Assembly (NCBI GenBank): GCA_004335835.1
Contig: RWJK01001549.1
Location: forward strand, 1 to 64,000
From: Scenedesmus sp. ARA3
Lineage: Eukaryota; Chlorophyta; Chlorophyceae; Sphaeropleales; Scenedesmaceae
Direction of reading: 5' to 3'
Length of the DNA: 64,000 nucleotides
Shown: one piece after another, positions 37,462 to 48,222 of the stretch
Layout: each line of letters begins with the position of its first letter
Numbering within the stretch: position 1 is the first letter of the stretch
Position numbers and translations under genes: made by a program
Notes under the pieces: generated by a model
The model's input: the letters and a program-made list of their open reading frames with translations, nothing else
Database searches by the model: none
Told to the model about the DNA's origin: nothing

Positions 37462-37472
37462 TGTAAGTTACA
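37462..37472. terminator. Back-to-back poly(A) motifs for convergent genes
   Basis: TGTAA on the plus strand (37462-37466) and TTACA, i.e. TGTAA on the minus strand (37468-37472), are one base apart. The minus copy is 125 nt beyond the exportin-4 stop; the plus copy would give Alba an ~860-nt 3'UTR. Confidence 0.55.
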
Positions 37473-37596
37473 ATAAAAGTCGCTGTGGAGCAACTGCACA
37501 CACGAGAGGCACGGGACGCAGTGCCAGTAAACACAACGGCAGTACTTGAGCAGCTCGTCAGGCCATCACGGCATGCCTTGCACACAGGTTGGCTTA

Positions 37597-40500
37597 TCAC
37601 CGCAGCCGGATGAGGCCCCGCACATCTGCGACCATCTTTGACAGCTGCTGCCTGAACTGCCGCGCGGCTTGGCGCCTGGCAGCATGCCCAGTGTCCCCCT
37701 CACGCGCCGGCCCAGCCGCCAGCTGCTCAGCATGCTGCTGCAGCCAGCCGCCCAGCTGCGCCAGCGCATTTGCAACCGCTGTCGCTGCGCGGGGCTCGCC
37801 ACTGGCGCCAGCGCTGGCTGCGATGTGTGCTGACAGCGGGCCAAAGGCTGCGGGCTCAGCCAGCAGCAGCGGCAGCAGCGCGTCTGCCGCCAGCTCCACC
37901 AGGTCGCCCGGCGTGTCCTCCAGCAGCAGCCGGTGCAGCAGCAGCTCCTGGAAGTGGCTCACCACGCTGCGGTTGCCTGCAGGGCGGCAGCGCCAGAGGC
38001 AGTGCAGTGGCGGGGCAGGACAGCATCAGCCCACGAGCAGGATGCACAGCCACGGCTGGGTGCAGCAGCCTGCTTGACAGCGGCATGCAGCAGCGTACAC
38101 CTGCCTCAACTCACACTTCAGCCATCAGCAACAAACAGCCCCAATACTATGCTGTGCAACAGGCATGCAATGCAACACCAACGAGAGGGAATCGGCTCAG
38201 CAGCCTGCAGCCGCCCTGCTGCTGCTGCTGTGGATGCTGCCGCTGCCCTAACCTAGCAGCGCCGCACCTGCTGACTGTCCCGCCAGGCCCCTGCTGCCGC
38301 TCTGCACAGCCGCGGCCTGGTACTTGGCCAGCCCCGCCAGCCCCTCCAGGCTGCAGTGCACAGCCACCACATCAGACCCCAGCACGCCCCACTCCAGCGT
38401 GGCCATGAGGCTGCCAAAGTGCTGCGGCTCCAGCTCCGCCACTGCGCGCGGGTACACCTCCAGCATGTAGCTCAGCAGGCTGTAGTACAGCTGAGCCAGC
38501 TTGGGGACCTTGAGCAGCTCTGGGGCAGGGGCAGCGTGGCACAGCAGGGAGACAGCGGTGATGGTCATGAAATGCATGCAGAGCCGGGCAAGTAGAGAGG
38601 AGGGTGCAGCACTCAGGGGTGGTTGCTGCCACGACAAGGCTACTGAGCTGCGTGGTACCACATGCACATACACTTTTGCAGTGTGGGCAATGACAACGAC
38701 AGCATGGGCAATAATGGCAGACTGAGCAAACAAGCCTATGCAGGGAGTGCCGCATGTGCATGTGGTGTGTGGGTGAGTGTGATAAGGCACTGTTGATGCG
38801 CAGGCACAGCCTTGCCGCCGCACCTGCATTGATGAGCGGCAGCACGATGTTGAGGCCCACCAGCACCACGCGCGCAATCACACTGGTGCCAGCCTCGCCT
38901 GCTGCCGCTGCTGCAGCTGCGCCATCTGCAGGCGCTGCAGCGCCAGGCGGCGCCACCATGGCGATGCTGGCTGTGGTTGGCGGCTCTTCATCTGCTGAGA
39001 AGTCCGATTGCGTGATGTGTATGAGCAGGTTGAGCACTGCACGCAAGTCCCTGCATTGCTCTGCTGCGCGGTCCTCCTTGAGGGACTTGGCTGTTTGGAG
39101 AGACACCTGCAGCAGCAACCATGAGCAGCTGTGAGATATCATGATGACAACTGGTTGCCGAACAGTCGGCAAATACTTGCAGGAGGGTGAAGCATGAAAG
39201 CTCATAGCCATCAAGGCAAGCAAAGGCAGGTGCTTGAAAGTACAATCAGAGAGCACCTCTACCAATGCACTGAGACTAACAGCTTCTCTATTGCATGAGG
39301 CGAGGCTGCGCCCATGGCCGCCTGGTCGCACCTGCCACAGGTTGCTGTCCCTGTACTGCATCAGCAGCTGCAGCGTCCAGTTGAGTAGCTGCTCCCGCTG
39401 CTGCGGCGCCTTTATGTACACGCCAACATTCTCCACTATGTCGTCCGCCAGCTTCAGCAGCAGCGCCACCACGGGAGCAACGTGCTTGAAGGCCGCATGC
39501 AGTGCCAGCAGCGGCCCCAGCAGCCCACTGAACAGGCCCAGCAGTGCGGGGCAGGTGGCGGGCAGCGCACCCGCAGCAGCCCCTCGCAGCACCTCCAGCA
39601 TGCAGCACACCTGCAGCAGCGCAGGCAGTGTGGGCAGCCGATGAGTAGGCCTGCAGTTGCATAGGAGCCTGTTCAACAGCAGCAGGCACTTTTTACAGCT
39701 GATGAGAAGTGCTACATGCTTGAGCGCAAGCCACGAGCAGCATTCATGCGTAGCATTGCGAGCTGCTGCTTGCCGGAACCCGCGATGCGTTGTGATCCAC
39801 TGCAGCACCCTACCTGCAGCTGCACGTCTGCCCGCTGCGCCATGGCGGCGAGCTGCTGCTGCTGCGCCAGTGCTGCGACATCGTTCACGGTCTGCAGCAG
39901 CAGGTGTGATACGTACTGCTGCGCCTGGGCCTCATCACCAAACCCTGATGCAGCAAGGCACAGGCTCCTGCACAGCGCGCGCTGGAACTTCTGCGACAGC
40001 TGCGTGGTCAGCGCCGCATCACGCCGCGCAAAGGCCGCAGCCAGCGCCTGCCAGCTGGGCATGGCGATGACGCGCCTGCACAGCGGCTTGCGGTGCACCA
40101 GCGTGGGCAGCAGCGTGTGGCACACCTGCATGACACACACCATGATGCAGCAGCAGCAGCAGCGCCCAAGGTCACTCGTATCATATGAGTCATATGTGCA
40201 GCAACAACGACCTCAGCATGGCAGCACGGGGCTGATTGACTGCTTGTTTCTGACATGCAAACCAAGCACGTAGCCTGGGCACAGCAGCCACAGCCCACCC
40301 GCCCGCCCCGCACCTGTCTGTGCAGCTCCGCCTCCCCAGGGAAGGCTGCCAGGCAGTGCTGCGCCACGTGCAGCAGCATGTCCAGGATGTGCGCCCCCGC
40401 TGCATCGCCAAAGGCCGCCTCCAGCGCCTCAGGCAGCGGCTCCTCCTCCTCAGGGAACAGGTAGGTGTCAGCCCAGCGCGCAGCACCCCACACAGCACCC

Positions 40501-43500
40501 TCCATCAGGCGCGAGCTCACCACAGCAGCAGCAGCCTGCTGCAGGCACAGCGCGGTCAGCTCCAGCAGCGCCCGCGACAGCCGCTCCACTGCAGCTGCGC
40601 CTGCAGCTGCCTGCTGCTGCTGCTGTTGGGGCGGTGCTGCGCCTGCTGCTGCAGCTGCGGTGAGGCTGCTGTCGCCCACTGCCAGCAGCACTGCCTCAGG
40701 GGGCAGCGGCACCTCGCCCACGCCTGTGTCAGCCAGCGCGTGAGCAGCCATGCGTGCCAGCCAGTACAGCTGCTCCAGCAGCTCACTGGGGTCGCCTGCT
40801 GTGCTGGCGGCGTGCGCCAGCGCCTGCTGCTTGGCCGCCAGCAGCTCCCCCAGCTGGCTGAAGGAGGCGGCGGGCTGGGCGCGCAGCAGCATGGCCACGC
40901 GCACCATCCACTCCTCCTGGTGCACCGCGCCTGCGCCTGACTCCTCGTCGTCGTCAGCGTCCTGCAAGCAGGAGGAGCAGCCGGGCAGGCGGCAAGCAGG
41001 CAGTCAGGCCGGCTGGTAAGGCAGGCAGGACACTCTTCGAGCACATGCAGCATGAGGTGAGGATGCGTATCTGCCACACAACAAACTGAGCTGGCATAAT
41101 TAGATGCAGCAGCATATCACTGACTGCCAAACATGAGCAGGGCCACAAGAAGCAGCCCCTGCCCTCCCTGCGCTTTTGGAGAGCAGGAGCCACCACAAGC
41201 TCAGCCAAGGCTGCATCCAACACGCACCTCATGTGCACCAGCAGCGGCATCAGCCAGGGCTGCTTCCACCACCGTTGCGCCCAGCCGCGTAGCACACTCC
41301 ACTGCCTGTGGTGGCAGCGGCGCTGCTGTCATGGCGTAGCCGCACTGCAGCGTGAGCAGCCCGCTCCAGCACTCCAGCAGCATCTCTGTGCAGTCAGGCA
41401 GCCACGGCTCCGGCGCCGCTGCAGCAGACACCCCGCCAGCCACCAGGAAGCTGCGCGTGAGCTCCTCAAGCGCTGAGAACAGGCTGGCCTGCTGCTGCTG
41501 CTGCGCGCCCTGCAGTGCTGCGCTTGCTGCCTCCAGCACTGCCACCTTGTGGCCCATGCAGAGTGCTGCCAGCGCCCTGCAGGCATCCACCAGCTGGCCC
41601 TCATCGCCTGACAGCGCCGCCTGCAGCGCCTGCTGCGCTGGCATGCACCACGGCAGCACCAGCCGCAGCATCTGCGCCACGTGAGCCACTGTCACAGGCG
41701 CTGCTGGCACGGGCGCTGCACCGGTGGCTGCTGCTGCGCTGACTGGCTGCTTGGGGAACACGTCTCCTGCAAGGCAGCAGAAGGCCACCACCAGCTGCCG
41801 TGCTGCCTGCGCCAGCTGGCTGCCTGCAGCGGGGCCCTGCAGCACCGCCATCAGCGGCAGCAGCCACTCCGTGGTGGCAGCAGGCAGCAGCAGGTCTGCC
41901 CACTGCGCGCCCGGCTTGACCTGCGTGGTGTCCGGCAGCCCTTTGCGGCCTCCTTGGGGGTTCTGCAAGTGCAGGCATGACATGGTGCAGAAAAGGGCAG
42001 GTAAGTGGTGTGCTTTGACATGTCGGCTGTCTTGCAGGAGAGGATTGCATGCACTACACACACTTGCATGCGTCAGCCAACACATTCAGATATACTATAC
42101 TATACTATACTTGGGTTGCTGGAATTCTACAAGCCAATGCCTGGTGGTATTGCTGCTGGCGGATTGCCCTTTGAACCCTGCGTTATGGCAGCTGCTGTGC
42201 AGCCAGCCATGCTGCTCACTGTGATGGCCGCGCCCCTCAGCGCTGATGAGGCAGACACGAAGCTGCTGTGCGTGGCCTTGAAGTCCCAGGCCAGCACGGC
42301 AGCCATCAGCTGCATGGACGCGGTGCACGCGGCAGCAGCGGGCGCACTCGCAGCGCCTGCTGGGCCTGCTGCAGCCACCTCCGCTGCTGCCTGCTGCGCG
42401 CTGCGCAACGCATGCTCGAAGATCTGCCTCAGAAATTGGTCCTGCAGGCACATACACAACAAAGGCAGAGACGCTTGCACCTTCCCCACAGTGCTGAATG
42501 GTATGCAATGGACGATAGGCTTGAGCAAAAGTGACACGTTGTAGAATGCCTGACGCGTTGCAGGACTGCTTGTGCCAAAGGCATGCACAACATGGCTTCA
42601 GCTCTGCAGTGAGCTGCAGTCATCATGAGTCTTGCATAACAGCTACTGCGCCTATAGCTGCTAAGTTTGACACAGCTGGCAGCCACCGTATGTGGCTGCT
42701 GTGCGGCTGCTGTTGCCCTGCGCTGCAGCCTCACCTCCAGTTGGTTCCTGCAGGTCTCGTGGAACTCCCATGACAGGCCCAGCGCTGACGCGGTGACCAG
42801 GCTGAACTCGCTGACCACTGCCTCCATCACCTGCAGCGACACCACAGCAGCTGCGGGGCTGCCCGCAGCCTTGGCCGATGCGTCCAGCTCCTGCAGCAGC
42901 AGCAGCAGCAGCAGGAGGACAAGAGCACGATGTAAATGAGCTGCTGCTGGTCTCAATAGTGGGCCCTGCTGTTGATTCAAAGTGCACAGCTGCAGGATAG
43001 GTTTATTGCTCCATGCGTAAAGCAGTTTTGAAACCAGTAAGCGCCACAACCAATCCCAAAATTTGGGCAGCGCCTGTGGTGAACACGCCAATGTGATGTA
43101 TCTGTGTCAGTTGGCGTGCGCTGCTGTTGAGCACAGGCCATAATACGTTTGTTGCTGCACCTGGCGCAGCTGCCAGCGCACTGCCACCCCGCGCTGCACC
43201 GACCTGGAAGAAGGCCGCGCGTGCCTCAGGCGGCGTGTCCAGCCAGCTGCGCTTCAGCATGACCGCCAGCGTGCCCTGCAGGATGGCCCGCACCACCTGC
43301 AGCTGAGGCTCCCCCGCGTGGTGCAGCACGTACTGCAGGAGGTAGCTGCGCAGGCTGCCGCGCTCCTCTTCCGTGTGCGTGGCCCACTCGCGCAGCAGCG
43401 CCTCGCGCAGCGTGCATGCCGCGTGGAAGCGCGCCTCCGCGCTGCCTGACGCCTCCAGGATGTGCCTGCAGGCCGGCAGGGAGCTAGGGCTGCGGCGGAA

Positions 43501-44062
43501 CTGCAGCAGCACCTGCTCCGCTTGCGCTTGCGTGGCAGGGTTCTGCTCTCAGCATGCAGCGGGGTAAGAGGCAGGGGCAGTGGGCAGGGGCAGAGGGCAG
43601 GGGCAGATGGGCAGGTAATGCAAATGCACGGCGTGGCACGGTGGGAGAGGCAGCTGCTGGCAGTGTTTGGGACATGTGGGGTTCTAAAAGCAGCGTCCAC
43701 ACACTCTGCTGTGAAAGCTGTACAAGCAGAGCATGCACGGTGCTGAGGTATGATCAGCAGCAGCTAGACCTGGTACAACAACTGATTGAAGCATGAGCAG
43801 CATGTCACTGCACCACTTGATGAGCACACATGAAGCACCCCTGAACAGTAGCCCTGCGCAAAATCCGATAAAAAAGGGATATGTACACGATATCGTCTGG
43901 GGCTTTGCCCTTGGTTCATGTGTCGCTGTGCTCTCCTTGCTGCTGCTTGGCACTGCTGCTGCTGCTGCTACTGCTGCAACCAGCTGGTGACCCCTCCCTA
44001 CTCACCTGAAATTCCAGGCAAGCGCGTTCCACAGCAGACCTGCAATCCTCCACCGACGCCAT
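37597..44062 (-). CDS. XPO4: Exportin-4 (importin-beta family nuclear transport receptor)
   Basis: Eleven minus exons join in frame: 44062-44006, 43542-43204, 42890-42735, 42441-42220, 41962-41228, 40961-40314, 40125-39814, 39610-39332, 39106-38824, 38519-38268, 37976-37597 (1220 aa). Exon 1 ends RACLEFQ and exon 2 begins NPATQAQAEQVLLQFRRSP, then HAACTLREALLREW, the exportin-4 N-terminal HEAT pattern. Later landmarks are SEFSLVTASALGLSWEFHETC, LMAAVLAWDF, VYIKAPQQREQLLNWTLQLL, LKVPKLAQLYYSLLSYMLE and the C-terminal VADVRGLIRLR. Human XPO4 is about 1,150 residues, so length fits with Ala/Gln-rich inserts. Exportin-4 carries cargo such as eIF5A with RanGTP; algal cargo is unproven. It diverges from the J-domain gene 410 bp upstream. 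Confidence 0.93.
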
Positions 44063-44471
44063 GTCTGCTCGATGCGATCAGGTTTGAAATCAGAGCATCG
44101 CAGACAAATTGGGGCGCCAACCAGGTTGAATAGCAGAGCACGTTCGCTGGCTGAACTCCAATCCTTATTTTCTGCGCAGCAATCGTGTCGTGAAACTTCT
44201 CCTTTTCGTTCTGCTATCGTATTCAACGCTGGTGTGGGAGGCCAGGGCATATAACAAGCTGTACTGACACATGGCAATACATACGCACCACCATCAGGTA
44301 GCTCAGCTAGGACGCTAGTGATCACGTTTTTCCTGTTGATGTATGGTGCGGGACTGCGGGTCAAGACTCTGCAACCAAGGCCCCGAATTTTGACCATCCG
44401 AGGTTGTCTGACAAGGAAGCAATGGAGCTGCATATGGCTTCCACAACGCTGCTGGCGTCGCCAATGCAACC
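44063..44471. promoter_or_regulatory. Short divergent promoter region, XPO4 / J-domain gene
   Basis: Only 409 bp separate the two start codons, so both 5'UTRs and both core promoters must fit here. The stretch is AT-richer than the exons. I see no convincing TATA box. Confidence 0.5.
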
Positions 44472-45708
44472 ATGGAGCCGTTTGAACAAGCAAAGTTTCT
44501 TCTGGAGTGCAACAGACTAGACGATGCAGCAGCACTTCTGTCAGCACATGCAACAGCCAGCAGCAGCAGCAGTAGCAGCACCAGTACCAGCACCAGCACC
44601 AGCACCAGAACCAGCAACCAGGAAGCCAGTCTGCTGCTGGCACAGCTTGCATTCAAGCAAGGTGACCTGGTTGCAGCAGAACGTCACCTCAACAACATTG
44701 GGAAGTTCTGCAGAGACCATATGCTTAGTCAGCAGCAGGTGCTGCAGCAGCAGCTCACAAGCGTCGCGCCGCTGCTGTATGCTGCTGAGGCAGCCCTGAC
44801 AGCTGGCGCCTGGCACACTGCCAGGGAGCAGGCAGCAGCGTGCCTGGCCAGCATACAGCCAGCCACCAGCTGCGCGCCAGGCCTTGCGGCCCGAGTGCTG
44901 CTGCTGCAGGCAACCGCCTCATCGCAGCTGCAGGACCACGAGGATGCCATCCAGGTAGGGGCCACAGGGGTCCATGTGTCTTTACCGCGTCCCCCCTGTG
45001 CAAGCATACGTGTGGCAGCTGACGCAGCTGCGTACCGTGGAATGAGTCAGGTGCCATGGTGAACCATCACCTTGTGCACACTGCAGCTTGTAATGAACTG
45101 AATGCTTAGTGTTGACGTGGCGCTGCTTGGTGCGGTTACCCGCCCACTCTGTCAGAATCCTTGTGCTCCCACCCTCCATCTGCGCACTCGGCTGCCTGGT
45201 GCAACCCGCGCAGGCACTTGACTCAGCACTGCAGCTGCAGCCCGACTGCGCCGACGCCCTGTGGCAGCGCGCAGCGGCGCATGCAGCGTCAGGCAGCCAC
45301 CAGGCCAGCTTCCTGGACCTGAGGCGGCTCAGCAGCCTGGCGCCGCACTACCCAGGCCTCATGGAGGCGCTGCAGACAGCAGCAGCAGCGTGCTCACAGC
45401 AGCGACGAGCCGCCGTGCAGGCCGCGCCGCCGCCACCGCGGCGCTACAGCCGCATCACACACGGAGCGCCATGCAGCTTAGGTGGCAAGGGCAGCGCCAG
45501 CGATAGGGCAGCGGGGCAGCAGGAGCTGTACCAGGTGCTTGGGCTGCGCAGCGGGGCCAGCAGGGAGGAGGTGCGGCGCGCCTATAAGCAGCTGGCTGCA
45601 CGGCTGCACCCCGACAAGCAGGCGCCAGGCGCCAGCCAGGCTGACAGGGCTGCAGCAGAGGAGCTGTTCAAAGCTGTCAGCGCAGCATACCAGGCGTTGA
45701 TGGGATGA
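44472..45708 (+). CDS. TPR / J-domain co-chaperone (DNAJC7-like)
   Basis: Two exons, 44472-44954 and 45214-45708, join in frame (325 aa). The start has good context (GCAACCATGG). Residues ~1-220 look like helical TPR-type repeats: FEQAKFLLECNRLDDAAALL, LLLAQLAFKQGDLVAAERHL, DHEDAIQALDSALQLQPDCA, broken by a Ser/Thr run coded by AGC and ACC repeats. The C-terminal ~60 residues are a J domain: ELYQVLGLRSGASREEVRRA, YKQLAARLHPDKQ with the Hsp70-activating HPD at 293-295, and AEELFKAVSAAYQAL. The TPR-then-J layout matches the DNAJC7/DNAJC3 and plant TTL-like group. It would stimulate a cytosolic Hsp70 while TPRs contact Hsp70/Hsp90, but I do not see a clean carboxylate-clamp set. Confidence 0.87.
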
Positions 45709-47043
45709 AGCTCTTGCTGCTGCGGCTGCAGCGGCACAAGCCGTAGTAGCAGCAGCAAGAGCTGCTGCGGTTGCAGGCTTCTGCAACAACCAGCAGGTAC
45801 TATGTGACGCCATTTACAGCTTGCCAATCTTGGTGATGGCACGTGCTGACAGGCAGCCAGCAGTAGGGAGCACCATAACCTCACGATTGGGTTGGCAGTG
45901 GTTGACACTAAACTTTTTTGGTTACCAAAAGGGACTGAATCCCACTGGCTCGTCACCTCATCACAATTGGGGAAGCCTACTTGCCAGGGAAGGGAGGCAG
46001 TGCCTCACTAGCAGTACACGTCCAGCACCCTACACAGGAGGTGCCCAGCATCTGGACCCCAGATCCAGACATCAACAGCAGAGCAGTTGAATGCCCCCAC
46101 ACCCCGTTGGTGTGCTGCAGCTGGTTTCTACACTTTTGCCTGTATCGGCTGATGTTGTGTTGGCAACCGTATGCTTTCCATCGCTGCTCTGTGGCAGCTC
46201 CGTGGCTGCTTCGTGGCAGCTCATACACGGTGTTGTGGAGCAGGTGTGATGGGACCTGCTTTGAGTCCCGTTAGGGTTGGTGAGCTACGCATACATCCAA
46301 TGCATCACAAGTTTCTCTGTACACTCAGCATCCAGCATGACCTGCAGGTTATGGGGCAGAACAACACTGTTGAAGGGTGTGCAATGACAGGTTGCTGTCT
46401 CACGGGGGCCTGCTGCTGCCATTTACTGGATGTTATTCTGATGGGCCTAGCTGTCAACATAGGTTGCAGGTTGTAGGTCATGCAGGTTGCTGGTGCATGC
46501 AACAGTACTGCACTATGCTTGTTTGTTCAAAGTTGGGCCAGCAGCACTGTAAAGCATACAACACCATAACTTATGCAAAATGGATTTTGCTGTGCCCTGC
46601 CGTACTGCTGAACTCTGTCGGCCATGTGAGCTGCCCTTTCGTTGCAGATGCCAGAAACTAATGAGGACAGGCGGTTACCTTGGACACTCGGTGTGCGACG
46701 AGGATAGCCGTTTGACCATCGAATGCCTGAAGCTCCTTTGAAAGACTACAAGGTGGCCTCGAAAGGTTGTATGATAAAGTATAATTTGGTTCGGACATTC
46801 AGCTCGACCTCCGGGGCAAATCAGCATGATGTTCTTCGGACATGCCCCCCGTCAAACTGACACCCCCGGCAGCCCAGTAACAGCCGCTACTCCTGCTAGA
46901 CGTCGCACTTCATATGTCTGACCTGACAGCAAGACAAAAAAACTTGGCATCAGCCGCACCATCGCTGCACTTCAGCGCAAGAGCATACCTTGACACGAGA
47001 GGCAGCAGCAACTGTGGAAGCAAGATGGTCGCCAGAGGAGGCA

Positions 47044-47715
47044 TAAACTCTCACGATGCACACCTAGCACATCTCCAAAATGGCCACTACGCGGGCCGGG
47101 CCGAAATTTCAACCGTAGCGGCACGTCGAAGGCCGCTGCGATTACTTTTGTATGTCGGTCCTAGGCAGGTGGGGGCCTAACATGCTTGGTCATGGATTGT
47201 CCGGGATAAATGCGTCCAGTAGGATTTTTAGCCGGCCAGTGAGTTTCCAGTGGCGGTTCACAGACACCCCTGCCAACCCGCCTCCTTCGTCTAGGACATT
47301 CGTACGGCTTCAAATTTGACAAATAAACATTTTACAAACAGGTGTAACAATGAGTAAACTCTCACGATGCACACCTAGCACATCTCCAAAATGGCCACTA
47401 CGCGGGCCGGGCCGAAATTTCAACCGTAGCGGCACGTCGAAGGCCGCTGCGATTACTTTTGTATGTCGGTCCTAGGCAGGTGGGGGCCTCACATGCTTGG
47501 TCATGGATTGTCCGGGATAAATGCGTCCAGTAGGAATTTTAGCCGGCNNNNNNNNNNNNNNNNNNNNNNNNNNNNNNNNNNNNNNNNNNNNNNNNNNTGC
47601 TTGGTCATGGATTGTCCGGGATAAATGCGTCCAGTAGGATTTTTAGCCGGCCAGTGAGTTCCCAGTGGCGGTTCACAGACACCCCTGCCAACCCGCCTCC
47701 TTCGTCTAGGACATT
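47044..47715. repeat. ~311-bp-spaced direct repeats flanking the gap
   Basis: Copy A (47044-47300) and copy B (47355-47547, cut by the gap) are nearly identical with a 311-bp offset; both begin TAAACTCTCACGATGCACAC. Copy C (47598-47715) repeats the last 118 bp of copy A after the gap and ends at the same base (GTCTAGGACATT). Copies A and B are separated by 54 bp of unrelated AT-rich sequence. The 19-nt AGTGGCGGTTCACAGACAC, present in A and C, recurs alone at 47951-47969. Confidence 0.9.
47548..47597. other. Assembly gap (50 Ns)
   Basis: Fifty consecutive Ns. The round number suggests a placeholder of unknown true size. The same repeat lies on both sides, so extra copies have probably been lost or collapsed. 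Confidence 0.98.
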
Positions 47716-48222
47716 TGATTTGAAGCAAGAAAGTTACAAGGGCTGACCTAAATAACTGCACACTTGCTCCACAAAAAGATCCATTGAGAGAGTGAGGCAA
47801 CCTGTTCCGCACTCACCCCACCACCTGACTATTCATGATGAATGGCGGTTCAGGGTGTCAGACGTGTCTCATTGGTGAGGTATATTTTTTTGAAGTAAGT
47901 AAGGTGAGGTACTGAGTGCCTCCAGGTTCTCGTCAAATACGCTAGGTCAAAGTGGCGGTTCACAGACACTCTAGCATTCCAACGGCAGGCCTTGACCATG
48001 GTGCCTACTTGAAGAAGTGCATTACCATGTCTGACACTTTCCCGGATAACAAATGCGCCGCGCCATGGCCAATTGCTGCTGCAATACACGCCATAACTGT
48101 ACATGCCTATGCACATTGCACTGTCGTGGCCAAGGAATAAAATCAGCACTCAGCAGTGAGTGCGCTCCCTTTAATTCAACGTGCATGCGTGTTGTGTCAT
48201 GACCACGCTGAGAGCTAGAGTC

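Larger units (their letters stand above)
36606..37596. other. Shared 3' region of convergent Alba and exportin-4 genes
   Basis: Almost 1 kb with no gene. It contains a 37-bp tandem duplication (37031-37104) and the paired poly(A)-like motifs at 37462-37472. Confidence 0.55.
45709..48222. other. Repeat-bearing intergenic region with assembly gap
   Basis: No gene recognised in 2.5 kb between convergent genes. TGTAA at 46548-46552 may end the J-domain transcript and TTACA at 47734-47738 the VPS13 transcript. From ~46680 on, composition changes: few CAG runs, a lower-GC look, and a repeat family at 47044-47715 broken by a run of Ns. Confidence 0.5.

Noticed and set aside
38372..39808. 478-codon minus-strand open frame
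   Set aside because: It is exportin-4 exons plus unspliced introns read through by chance; splice sites and family motifs favour the exon joins given.
46914..47180. 88-codon open frame entering the 311-bp repeat
   Set aside because: No motif or splice context, and the frame simply runs into a non-coding repeat copy.
47501..47812. Open frame crossing the N run
   Set aside because: Its middle is unknown sequence, and both ends are repeat DNA with no protein motif.
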